A stretch of DNA of 64,000 bases, taken from NCBI RefSeq assembly GCF_000204055.1, contig NW_006768812.1:519240-583239 (forward strand). Reading direction: 5' to 3'. The position numbers were made by a program, and so were the translations under genes. Shown here one piece after another: positions 58,638-64,000 of this stretch. Below the pieces are notes generated by a model, which had not been told where the DNA came from, did no database searches, and saw nothing but the letters and a program-made list of their open reading frames with translations. Within the stretch, counting starts at the first letter, position 1. Each line of letters begins with the position of its first letter. The DNA comes from Melampsora larici-populina 98AG31. Its lineage: Eukaryota; Basidiomycota; Pucciniomycetes; Pucciniales; Melampsoraceae.

Positions 58638-61600
58638 CTTAGCACGATTCCACACTGATATACCATACGATGTTAGGCATTCTGACAACCATTGTGCGAC
58701 CTGCGGAGCACTCCACTGGAAGCTCAAACGTACGCAACAAACCGTGGCGGCCGCGACTGCGAGCTACTCAACTTGCTGCCAGCAAGGGGCTGTAGCATTG
58801 CCAAGCAATCATTTGCAAGACGGCCTGATGCCGGGATTTCTTCGCCATCTCTTCACAGATCAAGACAGAAGTGAGTAGTAAACTGATCAGAAAGCTTCTC
58901 AACTCTGACGCTTCCTTGTTAGTTTCAAAAAAATTTAGGCGCAACATCCGCACATTCAACAATGCGGTTTCATTCACTTCAACCGCAGCAAAACAAGACA
59001 AGACCGTTGCCGGAAATGGAGGTGCTTGGACTTACAGGATTAAGGGCTCCCTAACTCACCTCATTGGCTCGCTACTTCCGCTTCCTGGAGCAAGTAAGAC
59101 ATTTAAGCTGAAGAGGAATTAGCACTAAGAAAACCAACCAACTCAGGAATGAACATCCAAACGTTAGCCACAATACAAGCATACCTGTACCACAACAATC
59201 CTTTTGCCAAGCTTTATAAAGCTGCGGAGGCAATCCTAGGCCCTGGACCGGCGAAGACTATCAAGATCAAGTCACTTCAGCTACATGGTCGTGACTCAAA
59301 CGGTTACAACTACCCAACGTGCAGCCAAGTGGCTGCGATCCTTCTGGGTGATGGTATGGTTGGTTCAAAGGATCAAGACATCATTGTGCATTGACAATCC
59401 GGTGAATTGCAGCGGATTTCGGAGTTGAATACAAACTACTTTTCGCTTCAATATCCCATCTTCTTCATGTATGGATCTCATGGATGGAACAAACACTACA
59501 GGCATTTCACGGAGAAACGTGAGTTGACTGGAATACTAGCCAATTGCCTTGATATTGACGGGTAATTTGTTTAGGTGTCTACCTGCACCGGCTCCTAAGC
59601 CTGCATCAGCTCCAAACTCAGCACCAGCTCCTAGGCCAGCACCTGCTCTGAGACCAGCACCTGTTCCGAAGCCAACGCCTGCTCCAACACCAGCACCAGC
59701 GTTGAGACCTGCACCAGGGAATCCACCTAGACCAACGCCTTGACCAAGTCCTGCACCAGCATTGAAACCAGCGCCTACCCCAACACCACCCCCAAGTTGT
59801 GGAAAGGCCACAGTGCTCGAATGGTTTGCATACACACTTTTCTTGCGAGCGAACATCTTTTCCGCGGTTTTAAGAGGTGGCAGGTTGTTCCCAGAATACT
59901 TAGTGGACATGTATGTATGTGTGGAAAATGCCAGGCTTAAATTTATCTCAAAGAATCAACCTAAACTCAGAGCAGAGCTTTACAATGGAGCAACGGAAGC
60001 TTTGAACAACCAAGACTTGACAATTGGGTGCAATATAATATTGCCAGCGATGTTTATTGGTGGTCCGCGACACATGCATCAACTCTATCAAGATGCAATG
60101 GCTTTGGTCAAAGCGTTTGGTCGACCAAGTTTATTCATCACTATGACCGCGAATACTCACTGGGACAAAATTACTTGGACTCTATTCAAGGGTCAATTAG
60201 CGGAAGACCGCCCCGATTTAGTAGCAGGGGTGTACCAGATGAAGTTAAGGGAGCTTCATCGTGATATCATGAAGCATGGGAGGCTAGGTGTCTGCATTTC
60301 CGACGTCCACACAGTTGAATTTCAGAAACGTGGGTCCCCACATACACACAACATATTGATTCTCGATAAAGCCTCAACGCCAAAGACACCAGACGATGTC
60401 GATCTGCTTGTACGTGCAACAATCCCCGATCAAGACGAGAAGCCATTGTTGTATTTGCTTGTGACAGAATACATGGTTCATGGGCCATGTGGAGAGGGGA
60501 AAAGCTGCTGGAATGGAAATAAGTGCAAGTATGGATTCCCTCAGCCATTTGAAGAAACAACTGTCATGACGGAGGGCGCGTACCCTAGGTACAGGAGGCC
60601 GGACAACGGAGTGTCCTTTCAGAAAAACGGCAACATTGTACCTTACAACCCATTTCTATTGCTCAAATTCCGCCGTCATATGAACGTCGAAATTGCCGTG
60701 AGCATGAAGGCAGTCAAATACTTGTACAAATACATTGCCGAGGGCCATGAACGGCAGGACTTGAGCCTACTGATTATGTAGATGCTTGGTTCCTCAGAGC
60801 CGCGGAAGGTAAGCCTCATTCTCTCAAAGCTATGTAAGGCATGCAGAATCTGACTTCTGCTTCAGCGGCTTGTAGGCTGCTAAAGTACACACTCTCTGGA
60901 CGTCATCCAGCTATAACCCAACTGTAACTCCATGATGAGCAGAATCAAATGGTTTACTTTCGTAATCGCAATTCACTCCGTGCGGCACTAGATTCCGGTT
61001 GGGCAACAAGAGCGACTCTCTCAGAATATATGAGACTTTGCGCGGAGAACTTCAAGATAGATCAAACAGTCCTGTCAACTCGCGCGCTACTGTACACGGA
61101 AATGACGAAATTTTTTTTGGTGGAATAAGTCTGAAAAGGAATGTTCCAGAAGGGTGAAGGACTCGGCGACAGTTGCATGTCTTTACTTTGCCAAGCCGGG
61201 CCATGGAGACCTCTATTACCTCCGGCTTCTCTTGACAACATTACGGGGTGCAAAATCATTCCAAGACCTGAACACAGTTAATGGTGTCCGATATGCCACT
61301 TATGGAGGAGCAGCAAACGCTCGTGGACTGTTATTAAGTGATGCACATTACGACGCATGTCTCACTGAAGCCGCTTTGTTCAAGACAGGGGGTCAACTAC
61401 GCGACATGTTTGCACTGATCCTCGTGCATAGCCCAACGGGCAACCCTCAGGATTTGTGGGACACACACCTAGATGATCTCATTGACAACTGCGAGTATAG
61501 GTTGGCACTGACTCAACCGCTGATGACTCCAACAGATACCCAGCTGGAGCACTTTGGTCTTTTGCTCTTGGAGTCGACACTGGTTGACATGGGCTCCTCC

Positions 61601-63162
61601 CTCGATTCTGTTGGGCTGCATTCAGTTGATTGGATGCTATTGCGTTTGATAGGTGTAAACCAAGAAGACAACTCATTTGACGGGGTCCGCGTAGAGGAGA
61701 GTGAAGCATTTCTGTGTGACGCGTGGCCTAAGCTGAACTCAGAGCAGAGAGCTGTGTACAACACAGTTGAAGATAGGGTCATGACGAATTCCAGGGGTGT
61801 CATGTTTGTGAATGGACCTGGGGGCTGTGGGAAAACCTTCCTGCTGAACGCATGCTTACACTATTGTAATGCTAACAACATTTTATTTGTTTCAGTCGCT
61901 TTGTTGGGTATTGCTGCGCTTCTGTTGCTGGAAGGAGCCATGGCACACTCTGCACTCAAGATCCCTTTAAACACAAATGAGGAATCGACCTGCCCCTTTT
62001 CGCCTTCAACTACTGTCGGACAACACCTCTTGTCAACATGTTTCATTGTTTGGGACAAAATTTCAATGATGAGCAAACACTCAATTGAGTGTGTAGACAG
62101 ATTGCTAAGGGACTTGAGAAATGTGGACGAAGCATTCGGAGGTATCACCGTTTTGTTCTCTGGCGACTTCAGGCAAATCTGGCCAGTGATACCGCACGGG
62201 AGCGTCATGGACGCAGTCAGGGCATGCCTCAAGTTTTTGTACCTCTGGGAAGAGACTGAAGAATTCAGACTCACAATCAACATGCGGCTAAGTCAGACGG
62301 GGGGCAAGATGGTGTGGCGTCTAATAATAAACAATTCGGGAAGTGGTTGCTTAGGCTAGGGTTGGGGGAGTTACAAGTGCTTGCGCAGGAGAAGGTTGCG
62401 CTGGAGCATGTGGACTGCTCAGGTGTCAAGCCGGGGAGTAGCCTTGGCGCGTCAAGCATTCAAAACTTCTACTCGTCAGCAAACAACATGATTTGGCAAG
62501 GGGTGTGGGACCAATTAGGCGTTTACTACAGTGGAAGAGCGATCATTACGCCCCTGAATCAGACAGTTGACAGGCTCAATGCTTCTATACGCGATTCTAT
62601 CGAGGGAGTACTCAGGAGTTACGAGTCAATAGATCATATCGATGAAGAAAACGAAGAGCACGTCACGGCAGACATCCTGAATAGTTTCGACCTTCCAGGG
62701 TTCCCACATCATACACTCAAACTCAAGGTGGGATGTGTTGTCATCTTACTTAGGAATCTGAATTTAGCTACTGGCCAATATAACGGCACAAGACTGTTGA
62801 TCACTGCGGCGTCTGATCATGCATTACAGTGCTTAATTGTGAATGGTGCGAAAAGTGGAATAAGTATTTCCTTACCAATGATGGCACTCCACCACCCTGG
62901 TAATGAAGCAGCTCCTATATCTTTCTATTGCTTTCAGTTCCTTATTGCACTGGCCTTTGCTTTGACAATCAACAAGTCGCAAGGGCAGACTCTCAGCGAT
63001 GTTTGTCTGGTTTTGCCAACCCCCGTGTTTGCACACGGTCAATTGTATGTAGGCTTGTCCAGATGCACTTCAGCTGCGGGCACAAGTGTAGTCGTGACTG
63101 AAGCGGAGCAGGCGCTTAAGACAGTGAATGTAGTCTATTGGGGGTTGCTCCAAGAGTCTTGA
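58638..63162 (+). pseudogene. Helitron Rep/helicase pseudogene
   Basis: The frame is open from the LTR edge: CATCGALHW, then YSTCCQQGAVALP (Helitron Cys region), KFRRNIRTFNNAVSFTS, ELQRISELNTNYFSLQYPIF. Rep domain: LFITMTANTHWDKI, HTVEFQKRGSPHTHNILIL (HUH motif, HTH here) and KAVKYLYKYIAEGHER (paired Tyr). Helicase (Pif1-like): FVNGPGGCGKTFLL (Walker A), FIVWDKISMMSK (Walker B with Lys for Glu), LFSGDFRQIWPVI, NMRLSQ, then LLRNLNLATGQYNGTRLL, FALTINKSQGQTL and AHGQLYVGLSRCTS. Breaks: intron or frame changes near 58870 and 59105, stop at 59394, a Pro/Ala repeat at about 59575-59790, frame changes near 60770, 61110 and 62305, TAA near 60927. Helitrons move by rolling-circle replication. The 5' part beyond the Gypsy insertion was not found. 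Confidence 0.85.
59575..59790 (+). repeat. Pro/Ala-coding minisatellite inside the Helitron gene
   Basis: About twelve degenerate 18-bp units of the type GCACCAGCTCCTAAGCCT, coding (PAPxPA)n on the plus strand and Gly/Ala-rich on the minus. It lies between the GSHGWNKHYRHF and EWFAYTLFLRANIF segments, where most Helitrons have only a short spacer. Confidence 0.75.
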
Positions 63163-63599
63163 AATCTTTTTTCATCTTGTAATTGTTGTAACAGTGTAAT
63201 TAGAATTGGATTTGTGTACTACGTGGAACCAGGCCGCACCATGGAAATTCATGATCAACTGAGAATAATTAGGACCTAGATGTGCAAGTGAGTCAATTAG
63301 GAGCACGAGTCTTGTATGCCAAGCTTCCCAAATTCCAATACTTTGCTTGACAAGATTCCTCGCATACGCAAAGGGAATAAGCTAAGTATTGACAACATCT
63401 GCATGCGCTGCACGTACGTAAAGAGCCTGTTGAATGTGAATAAGTGGAGGGGATAGGTATTTGAGGGCTAGTACTTCTACTCACACAAATTGACCATGAC
63501 GCGGGGCCAAGTCCGTATGAAGTGATAGATCCCAATACGGAGAGAACCGAGCCTTTTTGAAAGTTCCCTCGGGGGAACTGGTCATGAACCAAAGACTTA
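63163..63599. other. Spacer 3' of the Helitron helicase
   Basis: Probably Helitron 3' region. CTAG occurs near 63277, but I see no stem-loop just before it, so a CTRR terminus is not established. On the minus strand GSVLSVLGSITSYGLG (about 63500-63560) may be a downstream part of the next ORF in another frame. Confidence 0.35.
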
Positions 63600-64000
63600 C
63601 TATGTATTGGATAGTGAAGCGGTAGCGCCAGCGTTCCTATAGAAGACGTCAGAACTGCTCCTAGACAATGGGAGTTCACGACTGACATTAGGCTCATAAT
63701 CACGGTGTTCCATGAGGGCGTCCCAGTGGGATTTGTTGTTGGAGAGGTTGCAGGAGGTGACTCTCCCAAGAGACAAGACACTCATGCTGTTGATCTGACT
63801 CGTGTTCATTTCGGCGGTGGTAGAAGTTTCAACGTATTGAGTCGGGTTGACATCTAAGACGGGTTCACAAGGATATGGCAACGGAATGAGATTGCCGCGG
63901 AGGGCGAAGTTTAGGTCCACGTCAAGGATGTATTGTCCAAAAGGCTTGCAAAAAATGAGCGGTGTTTTGCTTGATGAGGATGGAGAGTTGACAAGGTGCA
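63600..64000 (-). CDS. Partial ORF, possible OB-fold protein, runs off the window
   Basis: Open from the window edge to a stop at 63600, about 133 codons: KTPLIFCKPFGQYILDVDLN, FALRGNLIPLPYPCEPVLDV, VETSTTAEMNTSQINSMSVL and SLGRVTSCN. The alternation of hydrophobic strands and a following segment in another frame (KGSVLSVLGSITSYG) suggest a beta-barrel, perhaps a single-stranded-DNA-binding OB fold, and rust Helitrons often have such a neighbour; this is from memory and not tested. Convergent with the Helitron helicase. The start lies outside the window. Confidence 0.35.
   Translation of the reverse strand, partial: HLVNSPSSSSKTPLIFCKPFGQYILDVDLNFALRGNLIPLPYPCEPVLDVNPTQYVETSTTAEMNTSQINSMSVLSLGRVTSCNLSNNKSHWDALMEHRDYEPNVSRELPLSRSSSDVFYRNAGATASLSNT

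Noticed and set aside
59536..59910. Gly/Ala-rich minus-strand ORF of 124 codons
   Set aside because: It is the complement of the Pro/Ala minisatellite inside the Helitron frame.

Overview
The window looks like transposon-dense nuclear DNA of a rust fungus (Pucciniales, Puccinia-like). The reasons are AT-rich DNA with spliceosomal introns of about 55-80 bp (GTAAGT-type donors, CTGAC/CTAAT branch sites), a septin fragment, an alpha-kinase, a Tet/JBP-like dioxygenase, and a transposon mix (Harbinger, hAT, chromovirus Gypsy, Helitron, CACTA-ended MITEs, tyrosine recombinase with C2H2 fingers). I see no bacterial operon, rRNA, convincing tRNA or CRISPR. Almost nothing is intact: the hAT transposase is the best preserved gene, and a rust-type hypothetical gene at 49.6-51.1 kb may be functional.

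Layout. 1-14.5 kb: a decayed minus-strand gene of unknown family, split by a 6.45-kb element (7308-13757) that has terminal inverted repeats, a TTTT target duplication, a retroviral-integrase-type transposase (minus) and an alpha-kinase pseudogene (plus). 16.4-18.4 kb: relic of an unnamed lineage gene family. 20.0-21.35 kb: Tet/JBP-like dioxygenase pseudogene split by a small foldback element. 23.4-31.1 kb: a solo-LTR-like repeat split by a Harbinger element (23874-30665) with three genes (DDE transposase, Myb/SANT protein, SAM-like protein); its transposase is in turn split by a second solo-LTR-like copy with GCGT duplications. 31.2-33.1 kb: gene fragment with a CACTA-ended MITE and another inverted-repeat element. 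34.06-35.1 kb: 5'-truncated septin pseudogene. 35.96-40.32 kb: tyrosine recombinase/C2H2 pseudogene split by a third solo-LTR-like copy. 43.9-45.3 kb: unknown gene with a MITE at its splice acceptor. 45.7-49 kb: hAT element. 49.65-51.05 kb: unknown gene. 51.2-58.6 kb: chromodomain Gypsy carrying two MITE copies. 58.64-63.16 kb: Helitron Rep/helicase pseudogene. 63.6-64 kb: partial minus-strand ORF, possibly OB-fold.

Two threads tie the window together. First, nesting order can be read from target duplications, and several reading frames close exactly when the insertion is removed. Second, independent genes decay in one way: premature stops are mainly TGA where the family expects arginine, usually after T (TCGA to TTGA), and three enzyme active sites are lost through changes that fit the same TCG to TTG transition on one strand or the other. 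This fits the CpG-biased, RIP-like or methylation-driven mutation known for Pucciniomycotina, and a Tet/JBP-like gene lies in the same window.
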